DNA from: Linum tenue
Lineage: Eukaryota; Streptophyta; Magnoliopsida; Malpighiales; Linaceae
Direction of reading: 5' to 3'
NCBI GenBank assembly: GCA_946122785.1
Contig: CAMGYJ010000010.1
Coordinates: 26,019,608-26,083,607, forward strand
Length of the DNA stretch: 64,000 nucleotides
This document shows positions 1-11,748 of this stretch, one piece after another (the first letter of the stretch is position 1; each line of letters begins with the position of its first letter). A model generated the notes under the pieces. It was not told where the DNA came from. It made no database searches and saw only the letters and a list, made by a program, of their open reading frames with translations. Made by a program: the position numbers and the translations under genes.

Positions 1-188
1 AGGTATGAAAATCTCATAAAATTAGATACCAAAACATAATTGCTCAATGATTTTATATTAAAATTAAATTTGGGGTATCAAAATATAAAATGTATATTAT
101 AGTAACTAAGTTGTGATTTAATTAAATTTGAGGTATCAAAATGTAAATTATTTGGCAACAGTAACCTAACTTTCACTTTATATATATA
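1..188. repeat. AT-rich dispersed repeat with a 58-bp internal period, two units
   Basis: Two units beginning AAATTTGRGGTATCAAAAT start at 66 and 124. The same family returns at 1805-2105 with four units. The stretch has no coding potential. The family looks like decayed non-coding transposon DNA; its class is not recognised. Confidence 0.6.
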
Positions 189-222
189 CTAGGTGGCAAT
201 GCCGCGTCTTGACGCGGGTGGA
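189..222 (-). mobile_element. Helitron 3' terminus on the minus strand
   Basis: Read on the minus strand this is a 7-bp stem hairpin (CCGCGTC/GACGCGG, 2-nt loop, 202-217), nine linker bases, then CTAG followed by a host T (A at 188). A GC hairpin about ten bases before CTRR-T is the canonical plant Helitron 3' end. The body must lie to the right, but I could not find its 5' TC end, so the length is unknown. Confidence 0.6.
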
Positions 223-1804
223 GATGGGTTATGGCCTGTTATTGTGTTTTGTTAGTATTATTAGTCTAAAATTATTTTTTTGTAAGCAGTTTTGTTAATA
301 ATATTGACTTGACAAAATGATATTGACTGAGAAGAGATATATGACGGTCAACATCCAATTTAAAATTTTTGAAAACTTTGGCCAGTAAATGATATTTACC
401 TAAACCCAAGTAGACTCATTGATTATGGGTAGGTATGTGTGGCGTATATATGAGTTTGGAAGTTTGTAGATTAGTTTGGGTAAGGTATGAATATTTACTT
501 TCATAATCTAAATGTGTATAAGATTGGTATGGATACCCATTTATTCGAGGGTGTTTTAATGACACATACAAAAATTAGACCTATTTGTAGAACTTCAAAA
601 TTTTATGTACCAAAATTCAATACACAAAATTTTAGGTACTAAAATGTAATGTTCCATCAACATTTTGAGAAATTATGTGCCAAAAAGAAAATTTAGCTTA
701 TAAATTTAAAAATCTATTAAGTTTAGGTACATAACTTTAATTTGCATAGTTGATGCTAATTCCTTTTATGGTGATGTTTAAGATCATAATTGTTTACTAT
801 TTTATAGAAAAATGGAAACTATTTATTTGATGTGTGTAGATACCTAGCCAAACATTTTATGTATAATTGTTTAAAATTTAGCTAGGGTGGAAAAGGCAAA
901 CTCTAGAGAGAAGCAAAAGGAATACAAATTGGAACTCGCTTAAATTTCACGCCTTCAAATCTCATAGTGGAAATTGGCGAATTTCTAATAAGTAATACCC
1001 ATATATATTTATTTTTAATTCGACTCGACATTGAGCTGAAAAGGTTAGTAGTTCATGGTTCAGTTATTATTTCTATAGACTGTTGGTGAGTCGTGTATGG
1101 ACCCGTTCATACTTGTGATTAGAATACATAAAAATAGTATACTAATTAGGGTTTGACGAAGAATGCAAAGAAAGAAAGAAAGAAATAGGGTTATGGAAGG
1201 CGAGTGAAAAATGAAACGAAAAGGAAGTAGATGATGGTTTGCTGTTGCAGCACTGGTTTCCTTTTGCTGCTGTGTTTTTTTTTTCCTTTCTGTTTTTGGG
1301 TGCTGTCTTTGCCCTTTTGCTGCCAGGGACATCCTTTCCCCTCTTGTAAGGACTCTCCTTTTCTTTAATTTATTTCACCATTATAAAAAAAGAGAGTAGA
1401 TGATGGAAAGGTTTTTACCAATTTTTTTAATTGGTCGTCAATACAACAGTCAACCCTTTTCACCGTAGCAATTTATTGACACTTGCTTATGTAGATGTCG
1501 CATATTTTCACCGTAGTTAGTATAAGTTTGTTTAGGACCCCGTAAATGTACTAAATAAGTTTATAAATTTGCGCTTGTGATATTTTAAAGTCATGTCTCT
1601 TTAATCATTTATTTAATGTTTCACGTAATGAACCAATATAAAATGGTCGAATCTTCTCCTACAGTTGAGTGATACAAAACTAAATTTGTACTTTTATTTT
1701 ATGGTGGATTGGATTCATGGATTGGTTCAAAAGGATTAGTGGATTGGATTTATGGATTCAAGTGAAATCAAAATATTGGACCAATATGTAAATTTAAAAA
1801 ATTG
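223..1804. other. No gene seen; AT-rich spacer
   Basis: About 1.6 kb of AT-rich DNA, partly the inferred interior of the Helitron ending at 189. The longest frame (around 1060-1332, minus) follows a purine-rich AAAG tract and is low complexity. No RNA gene or domain was recognised. Confidence 0.5.
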
Positions 1805-2105
1805 TAGGTACGAAAATCTCATAAAATGTAGATACCAAAACATAATTGTTCAACATTTTACATTCAAATTAAATTTGGGGTATCAAAATGTAAAATATAC
1901 ATTATAGTGACTAAGTTGTGTTTTAACTAATTATGGGATATGAAAAAGTAAAATGTACATATAGTAACTAAGTTGTGATTTAATTAAATTTGGAGTATCA
2001 AAATATAAAATGTACATTATAGTGATTGAGTTGTAATTTAATTAAATTTGGGGTATGAAAATGAAAAATTTTACGCAACAGTAACCAAACTTCACTTTTA
2101 TATAT
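1805..2105. repeat. AT-rich 58-bp repeat, four units
   Basis: Units start at about 1871, 1930, 1986 and 2044, spaced 56-59 bp. The preceding 65 bp also match positions 1-65, so the whole 1-188 segment is duplicated here. In the first copy the homology ends exactly where the Helitron CTAG begins. This copy simply continues through the TATATA tract. Confidence 0.65.
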
Positions 2106-2109
2106 AATA

Positions 2110-2232
2110 ACTATAGGAAGCTGAGTAAAGTTAAAGAGGGGTTAAGAAACTTAACATGGAAGAATAATCTAAGGTCTCTGAGCGTGCAAGGTGTTTGGAG
2201 AAAGAGTTGGAGTTCTTACAAAAGGGATAAGT
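2110..2232 (+). pseudogene. L1-type LINE pol fragment, left part
   Basis: A short broken frame reads SERARCLEKELEFLQKG, and slightly upstream KLSKVKEGLRNL. Both resemble the linker between endonuclease and reverse transcriptase in plant L1 ORF2 (K-x2-VK-x2-L, then a charged LExLQ stretch). The sequence continues at 3376 after an insertion. No catalytic residues are present; it is a dead fragment. Confidence 0.4.
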
Positions 2233-2236
2233 TCAG

Positions 2237-2263
2237 GTGACTAAGGGGAACCCCCTTAGTCAC
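2237..2263. repeat. Perfect 12-bp palindromic hairpin
   Basis: GTGACTAAGGGG pairs with CCCCTTAGTCAC across a 3-nt loop. It sits at the left edge of the DNA that interrupts the LINE fragment, so it may be the terminus of the inserted element. No class is assigned. Confidence 0.55.
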
Positions 2264-2840
2264 TTGCTAAGTCAATCACAGCCCTCCAAATTCATTAAAA
2301 TCTAATGGCTCTAATTAATTCAATTTAATGAAGGGTAATGGAGTAATTACATGATTCATGATTATTTTATTTTTATAAATTAATACGACCAAAATTTAAT
2401 CGGCAGGCCGTCCAGCACGTCTCCTCGCCGACCAAAATTTTCCGGCAGGCTGTCCAGGCTTTTTCCGGCCGGTGCGTGGTTGTCCCAGAGATAGAGTCGG
2501 CGGCCGTTGAGATTTTCCGCCGCCGCCATTTTTGTGCATCTCATGGGAATGTGCGTGTCCCAAAGAATAAAAGGCACCATTTTGGTGGAGAGAGAGTGAG
2601 AGAGAGAGAGATTTTCTGGTCGGAAAAATTTTTCCGACGAAAATCGTCGCCGGAGAAGAATTTCCCGGCGACTGTGCTAATTTTGTGATGTTTGTTGACA
2701 TATTTTGTAATGTTTGTATGCTTTGTTATTTTGTAATGTTTGTCGGTTTTTTTTTTGTAATGTTTGTAAACTTTGTTATTTTTGTGCACCATGTTTGTAG
2801 ACTTTGTTATTTTTGTCAACCATGTTTGTAATGTTTTTTA
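2264..2840. other. No gene seen; interior of the insertion in the LINE fragment
   Basis: AT-rich left part, a GC-richer patch at 2395-2680 with a (GA)n run near 2590-2610, then a T-rich tract repeating TTTGTAATGTTTGT-like words. Frames across it are short and low complexity. Confidence 0.4.
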
Positions 2841-3200
2841 TGTCTAAAAAACAACCTGGTTGACTTTTGGATGAACCTCCTCTATATAGGGATGGAGCCT
2901 CCAAAGTCAACCCGTGTGTTTTTTCCAGTTCGTATGGATTGTCGGTCTAGTTTGTCATTTTTGTCCACCATGTTCGTAATGTTTGTATGTCTAAAAAACA
3001 CCCGGGTTGACTTTGGGAAGGAGCCCCTCTATATTGGGATGGAGCCTCCAAAGCCGTTTGTATGGATTGTCGGTCTAGTTTGTCATTTTTGTCCACCATG
3101 TTCGTACTGTTTGTATGTCTAAAAACCACCCGAGTTGACTTTGGGAAGGAGCCCCTCTATATAGGGATGGAGCCTCCAAAGTCAACCCGGTTGTTTTTTC
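2841..3200. repeat. Tandem foldback unit, three copies
   Basis: Three copies of a unit of about 128-147 bp. Each core is an inverted repeat: GGTTGACTTTGG pairs with CCAAAGTCAACC around a CTATATAG centre. Cores lie at 2858-2912, 3003-3054 and 3134-3186. The middle copy has lost most of its right arm, which explains its 19-bp shorter period. TTTGTAATGTTTGT-like spacer separates the copies. Confidence 0.7.
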
Positions 3201-3375
3201 TTTTTGTATGGTTTGTATTGTTTGTTGGTCTAGTTTGTATTGTTTGTACAGTTCATACGTTTGTAATGTTTGTAAATCTGTTTGTATGTTTTGTCGCTCT
3301 AATTTGTACTGTTCGTATGTTTGTATGGTTTGTACTGATTGTAAATCCGGTTTGTATACTTCGTAATTTTCCATA

Positions 3376-3520
3376 ATACCCAGAAGTTAGAATTAATCGA
3401 GAAGGAGAAAAACTTGGCGATAAAATGGATTCAAGAAGGAGATATTAATACTAGTGAAGATTAGAAATAAAAAACAACAAATCACTCATATTATGGATGC
3501 GCAGAGGAAGATCATTAGAA
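3376..3520 (+). pseudogene. L1-type LINE pol fragment, right part
   Basis: The frame reads QKLELIEKEKNLAIKW then IQEGDINTS, the conserved W-x-x-EGD-x-NT region just before L1 reverse transcriptase. After a frameshift it continues with IRNKKQQITHIMDAQ, equivalent to the usual RRxxNxIxxIxD stretch. With 2110-2232 this forms one L1 copy split by about 1.1 kb of foreign DNA. Confidence 0.5.
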
Positions 3521-6500
3521 CAAGTTATTTGCAAAGACAAGTTACTGTACGCCTAGACACGATTTTCCTGTTCACTCTCCTCCCATTGGTGCATCCTCTG
3601 CGATTGGGACCAGCCGCCTTTGCTGATTGGTTGGTTTCCTGCATCTGGGTCCCGCCGTTGTTGCTGTGTGTGCCGCGTTGCCCTCAGCTGCACGTTCATT
3701 TTCCCTTCGCTCTCTCTTTCCTGCTTTTCTTTCTCTGCTTTTCTCAACTATTCCCTCTGAAACCTTCTGCTAATCATTACACCTGTCAATCTGTACGTTT
3801 CTCTTTGCTCTTTTCTCTTATCTTGCCATGGATATTGCTGCACTGTTCTTCGGGTCCCGAGGGGTTTCTCGAATACTGTGATCCTTCGCAGAGAAGTTAA
3901 GGGTTTTCCCCACCACACAAACAATAAGTAGAGAGGAGAGAGTGTCAGAGGAAAATTAGAAATCTCTTTCTTTTCATCTCAGTTTCTCTCTCCTTTCTTT
4001 CTCCTCTCTCTTCAATCTCTCAAAATGGCCGCCTCCACCATTGCTACCTCCTCTGTCGCCTCCTCTACCTCCACGGCTGCCGTCGCCACCGTCTCCATCA
4101 TCGCCACCTCCTCCATCGCTGCCGCCTTCGCCATCCCCACCGCCTCAACAACAGCCGTTGCCACCTCCTTTACCTCCGCTTCCACCGCCTTCACCGCCTC
4201 CACCATCTGATCCCGCCGCGGGAGCCGGCGGCGTCGAGACCCTCTCTGGCGGATTCGGTAGTAGTCGACTGATCCCTCTCGCTCCTCTTCCCGCTTATAC
4301 TCGAAACGGTGCTGTTGGGAGAAGAAACCCCCACTTCCTCCTCGCAATCGGCCGACGTGTTCATTCTTCCTTCCTCGGTTCGTCCATAGACCTCGCAATC
4401 GGTGAGTTCTAAATTTCTTTCATTTTCTTTACTCTTTTTGCATCGATGGTGGACTCAACCATTTTGTTCCGTGTTTTATCGAATTCTTGGAGATCTATTT
4501 ACCATTCTTCACGATAGGTCGATGTTTGAAAGGCGGCGCTAAGGTTCCCTTCTTTGAAATCTCTATCACTGTCTCGCTTCCTGCACACCGATTTCTAGAG
4601 ATTTGTTCTGTTCATGGTGAGTATTGATTAGGCAGATTTGTTTCCTCTCTATGAATCTCTTTGCGCAATGTTCCTTGACAGATCCTCTCTTCATTCTGTA
4701 GCGCAGTGTGATTTGAGCTTTCCGTTTGCATATCAGTAAAACAATTAGTATGGCAGAGGGGAGGAGATGAGGTAGAGATCGGGAGTTTTTCAGTTTATTC
4801 CTGTACTCTTTCTTTACTCTTTCATTAATTAATCGATCTGTTTTTGCATATTTGGATGGTGTTTTGCAACCTCGATGAGGACAAAGCGGTTGCGGTACAC
4901 AGAGGATCTACATGTTCCCATTATTATCTTCCTGTTCTCAGATCTCCTAGGGCGAGGACTAAAGAATTGGATTTCAGAAAACCCAAAGCTTCCAAAAGAT
5001 CAATGAGTTACTTGAGGTGCGTTTCGCTTGACGGATTTTACCTCTTTGAGGTTTTGTTATCTACTAATTTGATTGATTTGTTTACCGTTTCTTCATTTAA
5101 TTGTTGGTTTCAAGGTACTGGTGGTTAAGCTTGGTACTTTCAAATTTGAGGTCCACTCAGTAACAGGGGAGATAAGGCGGTGATGATCAAGGCAAGATTT
5201 GTTAGATCAGCTCTCATAAATGTAGAGTTCCGGTGAGCTTTTCTGTAACCTCTTCTTTTTAGGTCTTAATCTACCCCCCCCCCCCATTAAAAAATATTTT
5301 ATCTCCTCATGAATATCTTTCCCCTTTGCTTCTTTTTTCAGCAACGTGAGAAGAGCATTTGTCCCGACGCATCTCCGAGCAACTTAGACAACCAAGAGGT
5401 CTTTATCGAAAGGGGAACAATCAGTGATAGTTGTTGGTTATCTTTCTTTGAGTTCATGCCCTTTTATTTGGCTTGATTCTCATTCTGCATATCTGAGTTT
5501 CTACTATTCAATGAAGTAGATGAATAATACACGGTTTTGAGTTATTGAAAGATGTACCTCTCTTTGTCTGGGTTACTTCTATAATGTGCCTTGACTCTTT
5601 CCCCTGTTTTTTTAGCATTGTTCTCTTCACTCTAGAGTTTTGGGTTAGCTGTCTGTGGATTTTAGTTCTAACATGATCTTTGAATTATGATTCTTACCAT
5701 CCAACATGGTCTTTCCCTCACGTTTTCATTCTGGTTTCCCCTATAGTTTTTTGTTACGCATATTGATGAAAGGGAGATGTTTGAGGGTGTCCTTGAATAT
5801 GACATGTTAATATCTGATCTCCAGTTTTCTCTGGTTCGTCCTCTTCTCTGTGTGTGTTGCAGGTAGCTGTTCCGTGTGAGATGAGCACCTACCAAGCAGG
5901 AGAAAGACTCTTCTATTTTTACTTCTATGATCCGTAAGATTTACATGTTCTATAGATTACTATGCTGATTGGTTGGGGTTGTGCAATAGGATTGGTTACG
6001 TTTAGGTTATGCAATAGGTATAGTTGCCATTCAATCATCCTAGGGTTCATGAATAACAATTTGGGGATTTCAAGTACTGTGGACTGTCTGCATCAGATGG
6101 AAACTGAAATGTGCCTCCTATAATGAATAAAATCAAGGGTGAAGGTTAGGTGTTTGCCATTAAACCTTCAATTTTACTTTATAAAATCATGATAAGTGTG
6201 TTGTTTACATTAATCTAATTGTATGGTCATGTTGCTTTTATTTGGTTTATTTATTTTTGCTTATATTATACAAGTACTACAATACAGACAATGGTTGGAA
6301 TTGGTGAAAGCTGCAATAGGATGAACAAGATACCACTCCTGCTATTTTTAAATTAGTCTTTTGTAGTTGGTAATAACTTCCTTTTGTTAACTGTTTCGTA
6401 AAAACCATGCTTAATTGAAGGACAATTTGGAACTGTACGGGCGTCTTTTGGACTTCTCAAAATTTATTTGTTTTGCAGACAACAAACTGGCAAAACCGAT

Positions 6501-6720
6501 ATAGAAGCGGCAAGAGCTCCCATGTCATGAATCTTTCAATTGAATTGAATGACTATCCTGTTCTGAACACAGGCCTGAAAAAGATGCGTCAAATTGAGAT
6601 GACAGTGTGGTTCAATAAATATTGTGTTGCAGCGGTAGCATTTGGTGTTGTACATTTCCGTTGTCATCATTCAGTTAAGTTTTTTTTGGCTATCACAGTT
6701 ACCCGACTGTAAATTTTCCA
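3521..6720 (+). other. Unassigned exon-like region upstream of a Helitron end
   Basis: A TC-rich leader (3950-4020) precedes an ATG at 4025 in an Ala/Ser/Thr-rich low-complexity frame. Further on there are short stretches of balanced base composition bounded by plausible splice sites, around 4845-5018, 5340-5420, 5862-5935 (before GTAAGATT) and 6479-6710 (after TTTTGCAG). They do not join into a recognisable protein. A 12-C run lies at 5274-5285. Because a Helitron 3' end follows at 7150, these may be captured gene pieces; that is inference. Confidence 0.25.
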
Positions 6721-7120
6721 TTGATTTTCACCTGGAAAGTCTCCTGCATATGATTATGGTACCTTCAGTCAATAATATCTCGAACCGTTAACCGAGATGG
6801 TACAAATGGAAATGTTAGGCACGTCAACTTACTAAATATTTTAACAATAAATTTCTTCGGTACACAATCGTTCATCTTATTGTTGCGTTATGTCAATTCT
6901 CTGAACTAACAACATAATGCTAAAACGTAATTGCCAAGTGCATGTTGATGTTGCTGAGTAAACAAGTCAAGAGCGCTAATTGTTTTTGTGTAACCCAACA
7001 TATATGTTGGATGTTAGTTAGTAGTTAGCAAATTGAAATATAACTGTTTCAGAGTTCCAATCGTGCATTCTCCCCGATCCTGCATTATAGAACCCAAAAA
7101 TTACACAAGTGAAGCATATC

Positions 7121-7149
7121 CCGCGACAGAGCGCGGAGCTGATTACTAG
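7121..7149 (+). mobile_element. Helitron 3' terminus on the plus strand
   Basis: A GC hairpin CCGCG/CGCGG with a 6-nt loop (7121-7136), nine linker bases, CTAG at 7146-7149, then host T. This matches the plant Helitron 3' signature. The element lies to the left; its 5' TC end was not located, so whether it covers the exon-like DNA from 3.5 kb is open. Confidence 0.6.
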
Positions 7150-8150
7150 TTATAGATATAAAAGGCATTGGTGAGGTAGCAGTAGCTTTCTATTCAGATC
7201 TTATTGGCACAGTTGATAACCAAGTGGTAGTACAGCAGCAAATCTATTATTATTCAATGATACAACATAAACTTGGCTCTTTGTACTGTGGCATGTTAAT
7301 GAGGGGTTTCTCAAGATTAGAAATCAAACATATATTCAGAGAGATGGGCAGGGACAATGCATTGGGACCAGATCAGGTCAGTAACTGATGGGTCAGTAAC
7401 CCATCAGTAACCTCTTCTCTTGTCACCACGTGTCAGTCCCTTTTTTTATTTAAATTAAATACGAAAGGACAATAAGGTAAAATTGCTCCTACCTCTATTT
7501 ATAGGTAAGAATAAGATCACAAAAAGTTTGAGAAGTTGGAGAACTAATCTTCTTAGCTACGTGGGGAAGATTAAGTTAGCAGAGTAGTCAAAATCCCCGT
7601 TTTAAATTTTAAAATCTTATGATTTTACTTAACTGTTATGATTATGATTTCACTATAAAATATATGGATCTTAAAATCTTACACTATTCACGATTTAAAT
7701 CGTTGAATTTTTAAAGCTTTACGATTTTATGATTCAAATATGTGGATAAATTTTACTTATATCTTCCCCAGAATTTGCAAAATTACGCATCTTTTCCTTA
7801 TCCTCCACCAACATCATTTAGTTCACTCACCATCGACCATCATCGGTTCACATCAACGTATTAATCATTATCGATTCACCATTTTCGACATGAACCTTGA
7901 TAAATTGAAACATTAACCTTGATAAATTATCATTGTAAGGGTTATGTGTTTTTGTGTTATGCAAGATTTTACTTATTAATATTATTTCGTCTGTGTTTTT
8001 ATATAAAACTTAGATTCCAATGATTTTATGATTCCGATTTTACTTTTCAATTTTAAGTAAAACCCCGATTTCGACTACTATGTCAGTTAGTAAAAATAGT
8101 AAAGCATATTTAATTTATACGTGCATCCACAACATGAATATCAATAATAA
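7150..8150. other. No gene seen; AT-rich spacer
   Basis: Mostly AT-rich. A small hairpin (ACTGATGGGT/ACCCATCAGT) lies at about 7384-7408, and a CACGTG box sits just after it. From 7590 to 8100 the sequence repeats TTTTAAAATC-like words in both senses. Confidence 0.45.
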
Positions 8151-8202
8151 TATTAGGGTGCACCTATGGTGCCTTTCAAGTCACTGTAACTTGCACTTTT
8201 TA

Positions 8203-9771
8203 GTCGACCTATTCCTAATTGTGGTCGACCGAATACACTAACGTGGGCACTCTGACGACTCATCACAGTCGACCATTGCAATTAGAGGTCGACAGTTTTA
8301 ATTTAAGTTGCTACATTAATGGTCGACCACAACAAACATTCGGTCGCTCTTTCCTTTGTAATCAGAAGCTAAATGGTGGACCGTAAACTTAAGGAAGTCG
8401 ACCACTTGAGGGCAGACAATACCGAAATGGTCGACCATTTACCTAAAGAGGTCGACCAGATAGAATCATAAAGTTCTATCCATTTATCCATCCCCCTTCG
8501 ACGTAAAACAAAGGTCAAAAGTGTTGGTGTGACGGTCAATCTCTTCCAGTAACAGGTCGATCGCATACTAGAAAACAACCTATGACCTTCGTCTTTTTTG
8601 CTTATATATGTCGATGTGGGTGATTCGTTTTCTCGGAAAAACTTCATTTGAAACCAACAGAATCAGTCCTAAATCATGATAGCAAGGACTCATAACTTCA
8701 TAACAGAACAACTTAACACACAAACAAGAAATACAATAACCTCATAATTGTTCACACATACCTAAAATCGAAAACCACATAATATCAATCCACAATCAAA
8801 TTTGTTTCAAACCAAATCGTCTACCTAAAAAAAAAACACAAGCTAAAACCATGGAGTTCCTACACCCCTCCACTCTCTCACTCATCCTCGTTTTCTTCAT
8901 TGGTTGTGCTGGCATTATGGTAGTCGGATGTGGTGGGAAGCATGCATCTTCCACTGAAAGAGCGGAACTCATCTCGCAACTCATTTACGGTCACCTGCGG
9001 TGAGCTCATCTGGGTGGTCATCTGTCCCATATATTCGTACATGCCAGTCATCTGGGTGGACATCTGCCCCATGTAATCGTACATGTCATCCATGCGCTCC
9101 CATATACGATCTAGGGTGACTGGTGGAGTTGCACTTTGTGGCTGTTCCATTGATTCGTCTCGGGGCTCTTCAACATCATCATCATCATCATCATCATAAC
9201 ACCATGGACTACATGAGGATTGTATGCTCGGACATACTCACCATCATGCAGCTCAAATCCCATCTTCTTCAGGGATGTAACTGTATAGAACTCCGGCCTT
9301 GAGACTCTTAAGCCAACCTCACCACTTAGTTATAAGGTCACCTGGAGTAAGAACAAACTGCCACCAACACACAATTACAATAAGAGCGATGAGATTACAA
9401 CGTCACTCCAACAAATTGCATATATCAAAGTATGAATAAAATCTTTGAACTTCCATCTATTTATAGTTGTAGACGAATTCCTTATCCTTACCAGTATGGG
9501 GAACACTTATCCCAATTAGTCAAGGATACATATATAATCCTAATTCGACAAGGACAAGTACGCAAAATCCTAATTGGACAAGGAAAAGTACATAATAAGC
9601 TAATTCGACCCATCTATGTCGACCTCTTTACACGAATGGTCGACCGTTTTTGCTAAAGGAGAAACCGACATGACTGAATTCTTATTCGACATTGTTTAGG
9701 AGCTAAGTAAAGGTATCAGAGGTCGACCGTAAGCATATGAGGTCGACCTGTGCTGTGCCTACGAGGTCGAC
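8203..9771. repeat. Cluster of 13 GTCGAC palindromes in two blocks
   Basis: GTCGAC starts at 8203, 8224, 8268, 8288, 8322, 8397, 8430 and 8451, and again at 9618, 9639, 9722, 9742 and 9766. Most are extended to GGTCGACC or to GAGGTCGACCTC-like forms. Degenerate copies (GGTCGATC, GGTGGACC) lie between. The two blocks flank the decayed frame at 8878-9360. Repeated short words at both flanks suggest the subterminal or regulatory part of a transposon, but no terminal repeats or target duplication were found. Confidence 0.6.
8878..9360 (-). pseudogene. Decayed retroelement-like frame, acidic stretch plus coiled coil
   Basis: Minus strand. An upstream piece reads FYTVTSLKKMGFELHDGEYV, followed by a GAT/ATC trinucleotide run (9173-9198) that encodes poly-Asp in one frame. 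After a frame change come 90 residues with the repeated pattern MxDYMGQMxTQM, predicted helical. The layout (globular part, Asp/Glu stretch, C-terminal helix) resembles the frame at 42838-44096 in the Athila-like element. I do not recognise the protein, and sequence similarity between the two was not demonstrated. Confidence 0.35.
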
Positions 9772-9799
9772 CTCTTTGATTCTGTGGTCGGCCTCTTTT

Positions 9800-11700
9800 A
9801 GTAGACGATTCAAATCGTAAATTCCTTGAAATCCATCATTGTATAACAAATCAAATAAACGAAAAACATTCAAAAATTTCTATCCATCCGAAAATTTCCG
9901 GAAGAAATGCTTCCTCATTCATTTTTTCGTATATATTATATAATTTGGGATAATTATTAATGATTATTTTATATGAATTTAATCAACATTAGAACGTAAG
10001 TGTAATCATGATAGGAATTCTAGAAAAATGGGTTAGTATCTTGGGTTTACAATGTTATTTATAAGTTAATACTTCTATAATAATTTTTTATCTTAAGGAA
10101 AAGGAGATGAATTTGTATTTCAAATCTAGTTTGGCAGGCCAAGCAATAAACTATAAATAATTAAATACAATACAATTTTATGTATATAGAAATAATTATT
10201 TTGTAATTTGTATAAGGATAAGAGTAAAAAACATAGAGATTTTTTTTATGGAAAACCTGTAAAATCATAAGAGATTACTTATCCTATTATATATACTAAT
10301 ACATCATTTTAGATTTGAACATCCAAATAGAAAGTAATTCCACAAAAATAAAAGTAATCCAACCAACATACAACCCACTAAAAACATCCTGCACATTTTC
10401 AAAAATAACAAACAATAAGGATTTGAGTTTTTATTCACGTAGCCAAGTGGTATATGGAATTTTCTTCGTCCGATTCAAGTTTTGAAACATTATTGATTAT
10501 GTATTATTGTCGAAATGTATCCAACCAAAGGGCGGGTCCATATATCTAGTCTTTGTAGATGGAGTTTTTTACGAGGGGCAGATTGTATTCAATCAACTAG
10601 TGCTATAAATAAAGAAAACAATAATTACCGGAAAAAATATGAATTTGTTCTATGCAATTTAGTTTTTAATTATGGTTAAAATAAAAAATATATGATTGAT
10701 TGAAATTTTGTATGAGATTGAAAATTTTGTAGCCTCTCAAAAAAGTCTTAAGATCTCTAATTCCCTCATCGCCCTTCTATAATATGAACCATTTTCGCTT
10801 CCCAAAATCAATGGATAGGATTTGATGATGGAGTTTTACATATAACTACGGGTCATACGTTGCAACTTAATATAGAGAAGTAGCTAGAATTATTCAATTT
10901 ATAACTCTAAAAAACTAATAGTAAATTTTGTAATGAACTAATGATGGAAAGGATTAGGATTACGGGGGCAACTCAAATCCAGCAGACAACGATGCAGCGC
11001 ACGAGCCAAAAGGGAGCAAATTAATTTAAGGGGATTTGAGGTTGAGGATTATGAATAAGAGAGGGTAAAAAAATTACGACCATTAAAGAAGGCACACAAT
11101 TTTGGCGAGGAGAGGAATCTGTGGCTTGAAATGAGCTGGGTTTAAGAATTGCACTAATAGCTATCCATTAAAAAAAAAAAATTGATACAGAAGGAAGCTA
11201 AGAATTGCATTAGTATCATGCGGCGGCTATCCTGCCCACATGCATGGATATTATACTATATACTTACCACACTTAAATCTATCTCCCACACAACATTCGT
11301 TAACGATCCGAAGTCTCAATTGAGCTTAATCATGAATATGACTAGTGTCGGCCGATTTATATTTTAGTAGATGTATTAGTAAATTGAATTCAAATTGTCA
11401 CCCATATACGTATTAATTGAAACAAATTCTAGTATCTAGTTCTTCTGCACACACTTGATTAATGCATTTTTAAATCTAGTGCTATACATTTCTGCCTTCC
11501 CCACCAAATCCCTTCCCGGACAAAGCACAAAGAAAGAAACCCTAATTTTCTATACACTGACATACAGTAACACAATACAGCACACACTTGTCATTTGCTA
11601 AATTACCCACGTACATATTCGACATTTACAAACCCTATGCTTAACCTAAAACTCCATTCATTCAGCAGCTACATAAACACAACTTAATTACTTCACTCAA
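9800..11700. other. No gene seen; AT-rich spacer downstream of the MYB gene
   Basis: AT-rich. A tRNA-like pair of sequences, TAGCCAAGTGGTA (10440-10452, box A-like) and CGATTCAAGTTTTGA (10471-10485, box B-like), could be a SINE head. Nothing else was recognised. The stretch next to 11749 should contain the 3' UTR of the MYB gene. Confidence 0.4.
10440..10500 (+). mobile_element. Possible tRNA-derived SINE head
   Basis: Box A-like and box B-like sequences of RNA polymerase III spaced about 30 bp, as in tRNA-derived SINEs. There is no cloverleaf, defined tail or target duplication, so this is weak. Confidence 0.25.
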
Positions 11701-11748
11701 CCACAACCCAGTTAACTCCATGCATGCTTCATCTCATGTATTCTCTCT

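Noticed and set aside
4025..4412. Ala/Ser/Thr-rich and Pro-rich plus-strand frames
   Set aside because: Overlapping low-complexity readings of a CCNCC tract; no domain or clear splice context.
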